Positions 37,401 through 52,400 are shown, counted from the stretch's first letter. The stretch is 64,000 nt of DNA from Trichoplax adhaerens (GCF_000150275.1 NW_002060943.1:11966878-12030877); one strand, 5' to 3'. Notes: generated from the sequence alone by a model not told the origin. Translations and numbers: made by a program.

Positions 37401-40400
37401 TAAAAGAAAACTGATCGCTTTGCTTCTTTTTCGAACATCAGTAAAGCTAAAAAGGCTTTTAAATTTTTGTAGATGAGGGAATATAAATTCCACACGGCTA
37501 GCTTTAGTATCTTTCTTAGCTAAATTACTAAAATTTAATGTGTGACTGTAATAATGTAAAGAAATGGAAAGTAAATTTAGAACACTTATTGAATTGAAGG
37601 TCAAGTAATCAAGAAAAAATAGGCGATAATAATTAATATGATGCAATGTGCACGTTACTTACTTGATCCAAATCCATAAAAGCATAAGAAATCGAGCTGA
37701 AAAGCTTATAGGTAAGATCACGCAAAAAAGCATTAATTTTAAAAAGGCTAGAGGAGAAACGGAATTTTTTATGGTTTTCCAACTTAGTTTTTTCCGTATT
37801 GACGATAGAAAAGGTCTACATAATGAAAAAATCAAGATTTTCATTACTTCAGTAACTTGATCTAGTAAAAATTAGGATTAAGCTTCATTATAAGAGTATT
37901 AGAAAGCTAAAATTTTGGTATCAATACTTTGGTGATGGAACATCAAAATCCCTTTCTCGCTTTTCCAATGCACGTTGAATCTGTTCAGCTTTAGCGGTTC
38001 CACTAATTCTAGCACCGTATTGCATCTAGTTTACGACGTACATATTACGTATATAAAGTTTAATAATTCGTTACAAGCTAGCAACGAATTTTATTTTGTA
38101 ACATTTCATTTTACAGCACACCTCAAAAATAGTATCTTCGCAAAAGCCAACGAAGTTTTCAAGTTTCTCTTTATCCGCATTGCCATTAGTCACTACGTCA
38201 CGTAAGAATGTCCGTTTCGAATCCTGTATTTAACGAAATATAATTGTCGGTAATCTTATAGCTTAATGATTTTGCAGCGGTTATTTCTTTTTAAAAGCAC
38301 GAAATTTTCTGTAATGTTTAGTGTTCGTATTAAAACATTTTAGCAACACAATACGCACTTGTATTTGTGGTTTCTGCCATTGATCAATATGTTCCGTTTT
38401 AATTTCGAAATACACTCTTTCAATTCTTTGACTCGGACCTAAGATTTCAATCCTCCCCAGACTTGATTCAAAATAAGTCATAATTCCTGAGATCAGGTCT
38501 TCCAGGTGGGCTAACCTTGGATCATCAGGAACATGGTCAGTTAGATTTGCAATTAAAACGGCTAGATTGAAACCAATTTCTTGAGCAGGCCTTTGAAATC
38601 TTTCAGTAAATTCCATATAATCTAATTTGCCATCATGATTGGTATCTGCGCATTTTAGTAAATAATCAATCTCAGTTGATGAATAAATTTTATGTTGTTC
38701 CATAGCTTTTTGAAATTCACTTGGGGATATCCATCCATCTCCATCTATATCAAATTCTTTGAAGGATTTAGAACTACCCAAATCATTTAATTTTAAAAAC
38801 ATGTTGAAAAATTTTAATATCATTTCGATGTATTCAGATGAATCTATGATCGTTTCCATTAATTGTTTAGCAATTGAGCCCGAATTAGCATTACTACCTT
38901 CTAACATACTCAATAACATGATCACCATCTCAGAATGCAATTTTAGCAATTCGCGCAATAATTCTAGATGGCAAGTCTCTTTAGATAGCTTCATTTGCAA
39001 ACATGCAAACACATGCCAAAAACCGCCTACAGCATCCCATAATCGACTATTTGACATAGTGAATTGATTAGCCACACATGGACCTTGTATATATTCAGTT
39101 AATGTCCGAAATACCTGTTTGGCTACACGAATAGCTTTACTAAAATTTTCTCTTCCTTGTATATCAATAATTTCTTTACTCGAGTAATGCCAATAGAAGT
39201 CACTAATAGATTCTTGTAAGCGCAATAAATAATCAACGGTGCAAACTATGATATTCACTGTAGTTGTATTTCCAGCCTGCGTTCGCAAATAATCTTGAAA
39301 TTTCAGATTATGACCCTCGCACAATAATTGTAGAAATCGAAATAATGAACAAATAAATTCGATATTATGGATAGCACTACCCGCAGCTACATCACTAAAT
39401 CCTAAGCCTAGTATTTCAGCTTTAGCGCTACGCTCATATGTATCCAAATCGAGAACACTACAAGATGTAGTCAATTTAGCTAAACTTGTAAAGAAATTGA
39501 CATTTCGTGTCGATTGCAAATATTTTAACATGATTTCTTGTACATTTTGATTACCACCTCGAAGTAAAGATATCCCTAACCGTAAGATACTAAGTATAGT
39601 AGGGCTTACAACACCATTACTTTCAGTTAATAGTATTAATACCATTTGTGCTGCATTGCGCTCGGCAAGTCTACTTTGCTGCTGATCTAATCGTCGTTTA
39701 GCTCTTTCACTTTCTTCAAATGTTGACGCTGATCCATCTTCAACATCATCATCGTCATCCTCTTCACTGAATTTGATACAACTCTCACTCATGATATCGG
39801 CGTAAATTTTATACAATTCGCTATCAGCGTTAAAGTCACCTTCGTGATTGCTAGCATCACGACAAATCGTTAATACCAATTGCGACAATGGATCGGACTC
39901 TAAAGGGTTGTCCTCATCTACTTTTATACTTGTTAAAGTCTCAACTAAAGCGTTGCCATCACACTTTTCACCACTTAGCCATAGCTCACGATAAACATCA
40001 ATAAAAACATTAACAGCTCGATATTTAGGCAGATTATACAATGGCACTCTAGTAAAGCATTTCATAATTGCTCGTTTGCGTTGTTGCGATAAGATTTTTT
40101 TCCATGACTTGGTGATTGTTTTTTGTGGATTATCCACAATATGTAACCGATGCAGTACACGAGAATATTCCATTATTTTTAAAGCAAGCTCTTTTTGAAC
40201 GTCATCAAATGATAATCCCAATATTAACGCAGCCGATGATGTTACAATCCGCTTAGCCCATCTTGATTCATCTCCCATCTTACGCACCTTATTTATTACA
40301 TAAAACAACACATCGCTGTCTGTTTCTTTCTGTATTAATTTTGACTTAGCTTCATGCATTAATTGTCTTTGTGCTAAATTAATAAAGTTAAGACCAACAG

Positions 40401-43400
40401 CTAACAGTTTTCTTACACAAACGATAACTAAGCTACTGTTGCTTTGATTGCCGTTACTGCTCTCTTGAAATAAATTATAAGATGTAAATCTGCTTCGGCC
40501 GACTTTTTGAAATGTTTGAAATACGCTTTCATTCAGTTGAGTTATTAAATCACTATTACTTTTACCCATAGTACTTGAATTGTATATTTGCTCTTCACGA
40601 CGAAAATTTTGAGACAGATGCCAACAACTGAACATATCAGCAACATATCGAAACAATTCTTCACCAGTCTTATTGCATCCAGTTATCCATGTTTGCTTAT
40701 GCCTATCTGTTAATTTAATTAACATTGGATAAAATGTTCTTACATTTTGAGCTAACTTGATATAATCTTCCATAACATCAACCTCATCTTGAGCATCATA
40801 ATCAGCCACTTTGGTTAATCTATCTTCGCGTCGATATAGATCGATTGCAAAATCAGTTAATTTTTTAGTTACTGGCAAGAAATGGGTATCTAGTAATGAC
40901 GCTGAACAGTGTTTGATTAAAGGTAAAGCGTAATCACCTATACGATATATCGTTGGAATATCGTGTGTTACAAAATTCGTATTAATAATACGCAGGATGT
41001 GACCTAGCAGGAAATTAGCATAATTCTCGTTGACTTTGCTACCTTCATCGGTAGTGGTTGTCGAATTCGTATATCTGTTACGTCCATTTATACAAATCCA
41101 ATGCGATATATAACTACATAACATTGGCAATATAACATCAGTAATATAAGACGATTTTTTGAATCCACAATTCGAATAAACGTAATCATCAACCATATTT
41201 AGTAATTCATTTAAATGCGGTAAATTAGAATGAGATTGAATTTCTGGGCTCTCGTCTATTGTTGGTAATGCGTAGCTATTACTAATTTCGCTCTCTGACA
41301 ACGACAGTCTTATATTGTCATTATGGGATTGCTCGTTGCTTGACTTTGCTAAGTTACCACCATGATTTGTACCAATGTTAATATCATTATAGTGGTGTGA
41401 TAAATGTTTGCTTTCAGCAGCTAAAACGTCTATATCGAAAGGGTCTGATGAAATCGGTCTAACAAATAAGGATAAATTAACAGTGGTATGATTCAATTCT
41501 AAGAATGGCATAGTAAATGAAGCCGATATTAAATTCAGGCAATTTCCAATATCAGCTAAATGTTTCTGATCTCGTATCTTGTCATTACAACCAAGTCGAT
41601 ATAAACTATTAATTATGCCGAAACATGCAGTTTTCACCTTGTCGTAAGAAAAAATTCCATTCACATCGTATTTAAATATTTGTCGAAATAATGAACACAA
41701 AATAGGTAGAAGTACGTCAAAAATATATCGCATAAGCTTTGATTCATAAGATATTACCACATTATTTAAATCTTCTGCAGCTGTCAATAGTAATTTCTGC
41801 AGATTAGATACTGAATCTTGAAACCCATGAAATATTAATGCTCCAATGTCTAGAACGGTTACTATAACTTGAATACAATCAACTACGATTGCTGGAGAAC
41901 CGAATAAATTGCAATCATTTCTAGCAATCATGGCTAATTTATAAAACAATGTTGCTACCATTTTTTTCTCTCTAGCAGTTGCTGCACCGTAGACAGTCTG
42001 CTGTTGATTTTCTGTGGCAATAAAATACGACTGATGTATTTCAAAGTAATGCTGTACAAGTGGTATGCATACTTTAGCATAAAAGTCGGTGTTAGCTACT
42101 GGATCGGTTGGGCTTTTACGCTGCTTTAGTTCATATTCTATAGGTCTAGTATAACCGATGATACTTTGTAGTAGGCAAAATGCAAATCTCTTTTCCGTTG
42201 TAAAGTATTGAGTTAATGTATCACCAAATATAGATGTACACCGATCTGCACGAGTACATTCAAATTTGAATAATTTCATGTAGCGAAGAAAGTCTCGAGT
42301 TTGGCTTAGGTATCGCTCTTTATCTTCATCAGGTAATATATGATAAGGTATCAGTATAACTGCTCCTTTGCCAGATGCTTCTAAGGCCTCAAATTGTTTC
42401 AATTGATGGGCATTATCAGCTAAAAATGCAGCTATATTTTCAGTTTCAGCACTTAATTCGATACTAGAGACGTCAAGTGGCGCTGGACAATAACCATGTG
42501 GCGATTGCGATACATTTGTATTGACGGCACTCTTTCTGTAAGGGATTAATTCTTCTTTCGTGATATCTCCATGACTTGTTATACTCCAGCCTGAGGCCAA
42601 AATTGTTCTGAGGCAATCATTCATATATTTATTTAAATGATATTTGTCCTTTTGACTTAACAAGTTATATGGAAGGAGTAAACTATCTTTTTTATCATAT
42701 TCATCGGATTCGAAACCAAAGGACCAACCTTCCGTAAATTGTTTATGTGCCCAAATGTCGTGCTTATTGCATGCGTACGAATGGATTAAGTGTTTTAATT
42801 CATCTGTTAAAATTACATTAACCGTATTAACAGGTTGCGGTATATAAATATCCTCAAAGTCGGTACTAAGGCTACGATGTAAAGATGCGGCCGGAGAAAT
42901 GGTTTGTCCTGGTTGAGAAAGGACGTAATCCGGTGATAGTGAACATGCACTACTAAACAAGCATGATAAAGCACAAGAAAATAATTTTTTCGAATAACTG
43001 CCTTTTGACAATGCTCCTAAGAGTTGTGTAAACAATACCATAGTTAACGTTTTTTCTTCTGCTGAAGCGGTACCCAGGGTACACCAACCACCGGATGAAT
43101 TATAGTATTTACCGCAACGCTCAAAATGGCTAGCAAGTATAGATAAACCTACAGAATTTTCCTCGATTAAAACCGGCATATCGTGCGCTAATATTCTCAA
43201 TGATTTAATCATTAGACTAGGCTTTAATTCACATGTAAAAGCAAGTAGAAATCCATTGACACTATCTTGACCAGCGGCATTTAAGAATGAACATTTTGAT
43301 AAACGATAACACACGTCAATAGTCTTAGCCATTAATTCTGGCTGGCTATCAGCACCATTGAATAAATGGGCGTGATTAGTTAGTAAACGCATAACACTAC

Positions 43401-46400
43401 CACTTATGTATCGATTAATAGCTGATATCATTTCTGTCGATAAAGGAACTTCATCCAAACTTATTGAATTAGTTAAATCAGGTAAAAATGCATAATTAAG
43501 CAAACGTAATAGAACCTCTTGACTGTCAACACCATAAACACGATCTAGAAATGTTACCATCGCGATTTTATGTGATGGTATCAAGCCTCTTGTTTCCAAT
43601 TCCATACAATTTTTATCTTTATTTGGCACAGGCAATGAAAATTCCAAACTGAGAACGCCAATGATTTCACGTAAAGGAATAAGACTTTGAAGTATAGCTT
43701 TAATTCGATCTCGAGTTTTAAGAGCCACCTTTCTATGGTCCGTACCAGCAATGGCTTTAACACGTATATCAGAAGGCACATACGAGTCGATAGGATTAGC
43801 GGATGAACATTTGGCAGCTAAATCTATCAGATTAGAGTAAAACGATAAAGTTTGAGTTCCAACTTCTGAACGTGATTTACCATTGACTGTAGCGGAATCG
43901 TCAGTGCTAAGAGACAACGAAATAGCTTCTCTGAATGCTTGACAGATACCCATTCCTTCACTACCCAGAGCAGGACCCAAGCATTCAGGTCGTCGTATTA
44001 GTAAGCGCACAACTAATGATGCATTTTCTTCTACAGACTCATTGTCCACCCAAATGGCATGACGAAGAAAATCAAGGTACCTTTCGCCTTCCTTAGGCTC
44101 CCAACCTGCGTCAAACATCATTTCTAGCTTACTAATAATTCTATTTCGTCTAGCTCTTAGCATCCGATTACTCCAAGTATTGGAACGATTCAGTAACGAC
44201 GACGACCTCGCTTTCGTAGATCCAGAGGTGAGCATATCAACTGCATCTGATATTGACTGTATTTTTGTACTCGGAGCAGTAAGTGCTAAAAGCGATACTA
44301 CACGCTCTAAATGATGTTTACGAAGTGCCAATACAAGCTCTAAATTATCTTTCATAGCTGCAGCGGCAACATCCAAAGGTGTTGCACCTACCATGCTTGT
44401 GCATGTAACACTGGTATCACTGTGAGATAATAAATAAGTCATATGTTCGAACATAGCACGCTGATTTTGTTGACTGGTACGACAAAAAAAGCATAAAAAT
44501 TTACAACATGCAGCTACCATAACCGGAGAGAGGCATTTTCTAGTTATCTCACTTTGTCCATCTGGTTTTGGAGAAGTTGATGCTGAAAGGTCCATAGTAG
44601 CACCTGCCCAAGATTGAAATTGCGAACCTTTTTGTTTTTCGACTTCCTTACCTAAAACGTTGACCATAACCTCCATAACTGTTTTATGTACCCCTAAAAC
44701 ACGCATTAAATCAGGATGCTGAAAGAAAATCGTATTGTTCATTAGTTCTTTCAATCCATTAGTCATTTGCATCTCTTCAGTCGCGCCCATCCTGACCGTT
44801 AAGAGCGACCTAACTGAACCTAATGCTTTCAGAAGATTTGTTACATTATCACCTCCAACATCATTGATAGTGTAGGTCTTTGTAATAGCTTCAGCAAGTT
44901 CTGCCATACCATCATGTAATCTGAACCATAAACGGAATATAGCTTTAATCAAAGCAACATCTGTAATACTTTGTTTACCCCAAGCTATTAAGACTTCAGC
45001 TAGAATTTCTTGCAATGTCGCTCTATTTGCATTAGTCAGTTGTAAATTTTTAGTCGATTTGCTACTAGACCATAACGATTTCTTTAATCTATCTATTACA
45101 GCGACACTTTCTGTAGTCTTAATGATTCCATTTCCTTTACCACAATGTTTCAGAACGTCTTTATGATAGCTTCTTAACGAGACTTGTAAATCTTTACTAC
45201 AAGGATTACTTTCCGCTGTTTCACGCGTCTTAAATGACAATAACATCAAAAGTTGAGTTCGTGGTGGAATACGAAATTCTCTTGTTTTTCTAGCAGTTAC
45301 CGCAACAGGATATTGACTATTTCTAATTTCGTTGTGCCTACGTCTTTGCTCCTTTTGCAGAGCATCGACGAAATTAGAAGTGTATGCAACCAAAGATTCA
45401 ACTCTATAACGTAGCTGGCAATCACATAAATGATCCAATAACTGACATAATTCCAATTTAACGGGTTCATCCAAGTCAGTCATTCTTAATAACCCTACTT
45501 CAAGGGTTGCCTGAGAGACAGTCATCTTCGATCCGAAATTTTGCGGATCTAGGAGTAACAACAATAGCTCCATGTCGCTTTCATCTAGTACTCCCATAAC
45601 TAACAAACAATCAGCGACTTTGAGTAACGGTACCAATAATAGACTACGACTTTCACGATGAGTTTCTTTACGACTACGATTAATGGCTTGCATATGATAT
45701 TGTAAAGTTCTAAAGACATGCTTTTTAAGTGGTGTTAAAGGAAAAAGAGGTTTATCTAACGAAGTATGCTGAATAGAATAAGACTGCGCTTGTGCGCCTT
45801 CAATTGTGCACGAAACATCGTGCGTAAGACCAGATTTCCTATGTGGGCTTAAAACCGTGCCGGGTAGGGGAGCTGCGGATAAGGAATAAGAGCCGTTACT
45901 TACTGTTGTATTATCACTTTTACTGGACGTAAAAGATATTGGTGTTGCTTTTTCCACTTTAAGAGGTAAGATGTATTCTCCTCTAGTTAATAATCTAGCT
46001 TTAGCATGTTCTTCTAAGTGTAATGATACTAATAAATCATAGTAACCAACGCGTACAACATCAGGCAGATCAAAACATTGAATACAATACATCAACTGCC
46101 ATTCATCGACGTAGTAACGAATTTTGTCAGCAACGTAAATATTACCATGAGAACACAAGGCACTGTATAATTTTAGTGTGTGGGTGTGAAAATACATTAA
46201 CTTTTCTTTTTCAATTAATTCTTGTAGATTTATACAACGATTTTCCTCGGGTATATTAATCATGACACTGTAGGATGGATCTTCGCGTTCAATTTCATAT
46301 CCATGACGCAAAGCTTTCTCGACTGTTACTAGCGAGCTTGTTTGCATTCTACACCAAGTATTTGCTTTTAGAGCTTGTAATACCGGTCGCTTAATTAGAT

Positions 46401-49400
46401 GAGTAGCATCGCTTTTTTGTGATAATTTATGTGAATTAGAAGTAAAACATACAGGAAGGCAGTCTTTGGAAATTCTAAATTCAATTTGAAAAAGATTTTT
46501 ATCATTATTAGGAGTACGAACATAGATTGCAGGATAAAGTTTGGCTCCTTCCTCAACGTCGAAATGAGTAAATTGGCAGGTAGATCCATTGAATGCGAAA
46601 TCAAGTTTACCCGTATTAACATTGGCGTAACAATCAATTAAAATATCACCTAACACGGCTGAACTTATCTTTCGTTTCCCTCTCTCTGCAATCAAATCAG
46701 AAACACGGGCCATATAGCACTCACGAGTTGTATCACTCCAGTAGGATGGAAGGGCATTGTGCAGTTTTTGCACTTGGGTAGCAGTATTAGTCGAGGATAG
46801 CTGATCATCCGAGTTGTCCGATTGTTTTTTCCAACCCTTCATAGTCGCTTTTCTCGAAGAATAATCTCCAAAGCTATTGCCGTAGTTATGTAGTTTAGAT
46901 GATATCCAACCTACATATATTTCGTACGGATCTTGTGCTTTAAAAATACGCAATGTAAAGCAATATTTTCCTAAAAATTTGGATTTTTTCCTACGGGAAC
47001 TGGAGACCATTGGTACAGTAAAATTAACTGGATAATTCAGGCGCAATAAATCGAACTTCTTATGACTTTGATCTGAGGAGTTTCGCAAGGGTTTACTATT
47101 AACTCGCAATGTTGGATGATCTCGGGTATGCATTAACCATTCAGTAACTTTAACAGTAGGGTGAGTATCGTTGATTGTTTCGAATGTAGCAATACCGCTA
47201 GCAAACCATAACGGAATACTATCAGATGTAACAATTCCAAATGGATCATAGTTCTCTTGATAGCCAAATATGTTGAAGTATTTAAATGAAGTTGGATCAT
47301 GACCAAAATTAATTCTACCACTTTGACCAACAGCCAAGCTACATGCAGGTAGATATCCAACGGTAACATCGATGTCTTCAAAAGCGTATGAGGACATTCC
47401 ATCTTGCAAAAGTTCACCATTCAACGTAAAGCTAATTTTACCAGTATCTAAATCAAGCAAGCATCCGACGATATCACCTTTATTCCAAGTCTTTCCAAAA
47501 CTTTCTGAACCGTGATTCCACTTTCGAGCTAAGAATCCGTCATAACTATATGAGTTACTACTACCACCAACTTCTTTTCCGGCTTCAAAGAACTCAGAGC
47601 ACCATCCAACTCTCATCATACCAGGACTATTAACGTGAAATTCGTAGTACCATTTGCCTCTACGAACAGCATACATCTTTTCAACACGAAAGGTCCTCAT
47701 GCTGCCGTTTTGGGCTCTATCTGTAACTTGACGTGACAAGCTTTTAGCTGAATCAACATTCAGATCGACTGCAGGCGAATCAATGGTACATCCAAATCCA
47801 ATAATGGTTCTAATAGTTTCACGGGCAGTATCGCGATTAGATTTCATAGACTGTTCATCAAGCTTTTCGTATGGTATTAACATAGGATTTCTTTTTCTAT
47901 CTCCATCTTTAGAAAGTCCGTATGACCAACCCTGTTGGATACGATCTTTTGCCCATACTTCATGAGCATTTTTAGCTAAAATTTCAACTACCTTTTCTAA
48001 ATGGTCGTTTAAAATTTCCTTTTGAGCTAGGTCTAACGGGTGGGGCTTATATCCATTAGATAAAAGGTATTTGCTATCAGGTAAATGTTGATATTTAGTA
48101 ACATTTTTACCTTCTCCAACAACGTTTATAACATAGCCTAATGCAACCAACGATTTTAACGTTTCCATAGCCATTTTAATGTCATATTCTTTTTCTTCTT
48201 GTGATAATTCAGTAAAAGGTCTCAAACAAGGATGCACTTTCAATGTATCACTTCTGTCCCTTCCAAACTTCCATCCAGCGTCTATTTTATTTCTAGCCCA
48301 GATATCGTGCATGTTAATAGCTAATTTATCGCGAAGATCGTTTAAATAAGTGGGTAAGGATACGTCCGTAGTATCGATAGGAGCTGGAATAAATACACTA
48401 TGTTCAGTTTGTGCTGTCGGACCGATGATTTCATAGCGGTAAGGGTTGCCAAGAACCATAGATTCTTGTACTCTAACCGATTCTCCATAGTCTAAGCCTT
48501 CATAAATGGGAGCATAGTGCCTTGAGTTATAATTAAATTCCCCGTAATCACCTCCTAACAGTAATCGGCATCGAACAGTGGAGGACATACTTATAGCTGG
48601 CGAGAAAAGTTGTTTGTCTATAGAAATATCTCTAAATTCACCAGTTATCAATTTCCCGTTTATGCTGAAAGTCATTGACTGCTTGCCTAAATCTAAATAA
48701 CATCCGATAACGTCGCCATTTCGAAACTGGTGAGGTGCTGTTTTCGCTGCTTCTTCATTTAATTTGTCTTCTTGAATAGATTGGTTCAATTCGTTATCTA
48801 CATCATTGTAAGAGTTATCTTCACTGTCAAAATCTGCCACACTAGAGCTTTCCATTGAATCGTCAAGGTCATCTTTAGCAATATTCAGTGAATGATTCAA
48901 TCCTAACTTTTCCTGGCCAATGAAGCAAAACATACTTCCACTTTTCTTCATTGTACGCTTAGCCTTGGAAACCGGCTTATTTTTAACTGATAGATATCGA
49001 CCGTTCGTCCACAAGTTGACGCCATCAAAACCATATGAAAATATACTATCCCCTATACCAGCACCACTCCAATTTTCACCGGCTTCAGCATGATGTACTT
49101 CCTTAATATTTCTCCAACCAATTCGTAAGTGACTGATAGGAGATGCAGCTTTATTAGCAACACATAATACCGAATCTTGGGATGGAGGTTCAACATGGTC
49201 AACAGCAACTTCAAAATACCACTTAGAATGTTGGGCAGAACCATTGAATAAGCCAACATAAATATTTGCAGTTACACTATATACGGTAACATAATATAGA
49301 TATTTTTTTCAAAATTTAGCGTTCGTAATGTAGTAAGTTATCGGGATAAACGTAAAATAGTACTTTGTTTATTCTATTTATAAATTAATCATACCTAGTT

Positions 49401-52400
49401 ATTTGATCTACTAATTTTGTTTGAAGTAGTAACTTCTGCTTTGGTAGTAGATTGTCACAAATAAGATTTTGATTTGCACGAACAGCAACGCCATTACATA
49501 CGCATATCCTCGATAGCATATCTAGAATCTACGAATACAGATTTTCAACTTTGTGATTAGAATAGAGAAATAAATTAGATAGACTAACGACGGCTGACAT
49601 AATAACACCAAAAAAGGTACCAACCCTATTATCGCGACCGTGTTTATCCAATAGATTGATCATACATTTTATATGTTGCTCTTTCACCTAAATTGGCAAC
49701 GTAAATCTAAAATTAAATCGAAATCTTGATATACGTAAACTACAGAAAAATTAAACTTACACTACTTAATGATTGCGAACTTTCCGTTAGAATACATAAA
49801 AGTACTTGTAAAAGTCCTAGACATTACAAAAAATAGTCTCATTTTTACAGTTTAAGAATTTTAACACAACATTACTTAGCTGATTCAATAGCAAGTGATA
49901 TTATACAGTCAAAAGGCATTCATGGGTTACCATCAATGTAATGTTCTCTTTCTAGCCTTTTCAGTAGCCAATCTAATGATATGGCCTCTACCAATTTAGT
50001 ACAATTGGTATGGTTCTCACGTATCATTGCAGCTACAAAAATTTAGGTATAGAAATAGTATATCATTAGAAGAGTTTAAAAATGGCTGCAGTTTTTGTAT
50101 GGGGATTAAAATTTAAATACCCTAATATCGTCTCTCTACCTAATAATTTAAATAATAGATCGTGAATTTTGAACCACATAGAGTCATTTTGAACGTCTTG
50201 AAAAGTTATCTTTGAATCGCCATCTCGACAAATTTTTCCAATAACATCAAGAACCAGGGAAATAACACCCTAATTAGAGATGAATCATTATTGCGCAATT
50301 ATAACATGGTTTATATATATATATATATTTATCGTTAAATGATATCAGTTAGATTATTTATTTTATTAATGGCCAATTCATTACCTCGTTTTGAAATAAT
50401 TCTTGGCGCTTTTTTAATGCGACCCTGTGTTTTTGCTTCACTTCATGAGCTAATCGCAACAGTAAAGAAGAACGATTTCAGTTTACATTATCACTTTACG
50501 GTAAAGTAAATCTAAGTTTGGTACCTAAATTTTCTTTTTGCCATGCAAAGTAACCAAGAAGATCGTTCAGTATAAAAACTATATATTCTAGAGCTTTGAG
50601 ATCAACATCCTCTGTCTCATGTTTGATTGTTAACTCATTATTATCATCGGAATTACCAGTACCTAAGGAACTATCACAGCAAACAAAGACAGCTTAGGTA
50701 AACAGCCAGTTGGATAAGGCAAAATATTTACCAGTCAATACGTGTAGGTATGTAAAATATTTACGTACATTTTTAATGTTTTTACTCTTACCTTAAAAAT
50801 TGATATAGAAGCTCAGAACAAACTTTGATTATGTGAGCAGTGCGAATTTCTTCAGTTTCCCCCCTAGTCACAGAGAGAGCACTGTCCATATGTCCTTCGA
50901 CTAAGAGGTGGACCTTAATGTCGGATGATTTTTTATTAGCGATAATATTAAAAGGAAATGGCTAAATTTCAAGTAGGACACAATATCAAAACAGCATTAA
51001 ACTTAGGCAATAACATTTTCAAGTTTAAAATTTTTTATGATCAACCTCTTTAATAACTTGCTTTCGCTGACCATGGGTTGTCTAAAATTTCGTAGGAAAA
51101 TACATGCGTTAATGATGCCATGGCCTACACTTTAATGGAATCACCAGCTATATACCCGTACCTGAGGACCGACCCATAAACCGGTTTTATAATGTCTAAG
51201 GAATACAAGAGAATCTCCAAACTTTATTTCTGGTATTCCCATCCCTTGGTTTATTTCATCTTTTTCGTCCCAAATACAAATATTATCCTAGTTTTGCAAA
51301 ATGATTTAATAAAATTCAGTCGGTGTAATTCGGCTATTACATTATTGTAGTAAGCTACTTTTATTGATGACAAAATCGGTAGATTGTATATATTTTATTC
51401 AATTACCTGAGAAGGTTGCAGACAAAATAATGCTGAATCTTCGGATTTCGCTGCCTCAGATGTTAGTAGACATAAATGCTTCTTATCATCTGACATACCG
51501 ATGTATTGGCCTATACATATAGCATGCAATACAGTATTACGTATTAATTTGTCAAACTAGAAGAATTTAAATGTCATCATTAAAGAATTAAGCGTATATA
51601 TTTATACCTGATATAACGTTACGCAATCGAAATGGTTGTCCCCATCGGATAAATGCGCTGCTCCACCTGAATTACATAATCGCAAAGTTAAACAAATACC
51701 CAAAGGTGCACAGTTTGCGTTGTCTATGTTACAAATATTGGATTAAATTTCTTAACGAGCCTTGGTCGTATAACTTCAATTCGCCATAGAGACTTTGTTT
51801 GACAAAAGTGATCTTGCATAAAATACAGAAGGCTACAAAAGGAAAATCTCACACTTAAATCTTTGCTTATCATCAGTGCATCGGCAGTGTAATAATTACC
51901 CAAAGTATGTTAGACGCATAATAAACAAGCTATATATCTAGTATAGTCATAGTGAGTTACCAATGCTGTTCTTCCGAGCCGCACTTATAATCATCAGGTA
52001 TCGATAAATATTCATCACCGCCGCGTATAAAGCGCATGACATCGCCACCGTTCAAGTAGCCTTGAAAGGATACGAACAAAAGCTAATAATTTAAAAATAA
52101 GATATTTCCATAACTTTTAGGAGTTATTTCAAACCTCGGCTTTTTGTTAACGCCCAACCACTCATGACAGGATTTACAATCCATACAGTTTGTTGAAATG
52201 ATGCTTGTACGGTTAAATCATTGGATGATGTCGATACATACTAATCAGAAAAGGGAATTAATGAATTAATTTAATGCAATACAACAGGTTCAGATAGAAG
52301 CAACAAAGTATGAAAAAGTTACCAAATAGCGTTCGGAATATACATTAACGAAAATAACGTTATCACCAAGTCGAACCTATACGTTTTATAGACGTTAAGA

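Noticed and set aside
37233-37646. 137-codon minus-strand frame as its own protein
   Set aside because: Its distal part is the RyR exon 37245-37545; the Met lies in an intron.
38281-49014. Taking ATG 49014 to the stop at 38281 as a complete intronless gene
   Set aside because: The frame continues upstream in phase with SPRY1 residues to an acceptor at 49276, and the last residues before 38281 are intron read-through past the donor at 38359.
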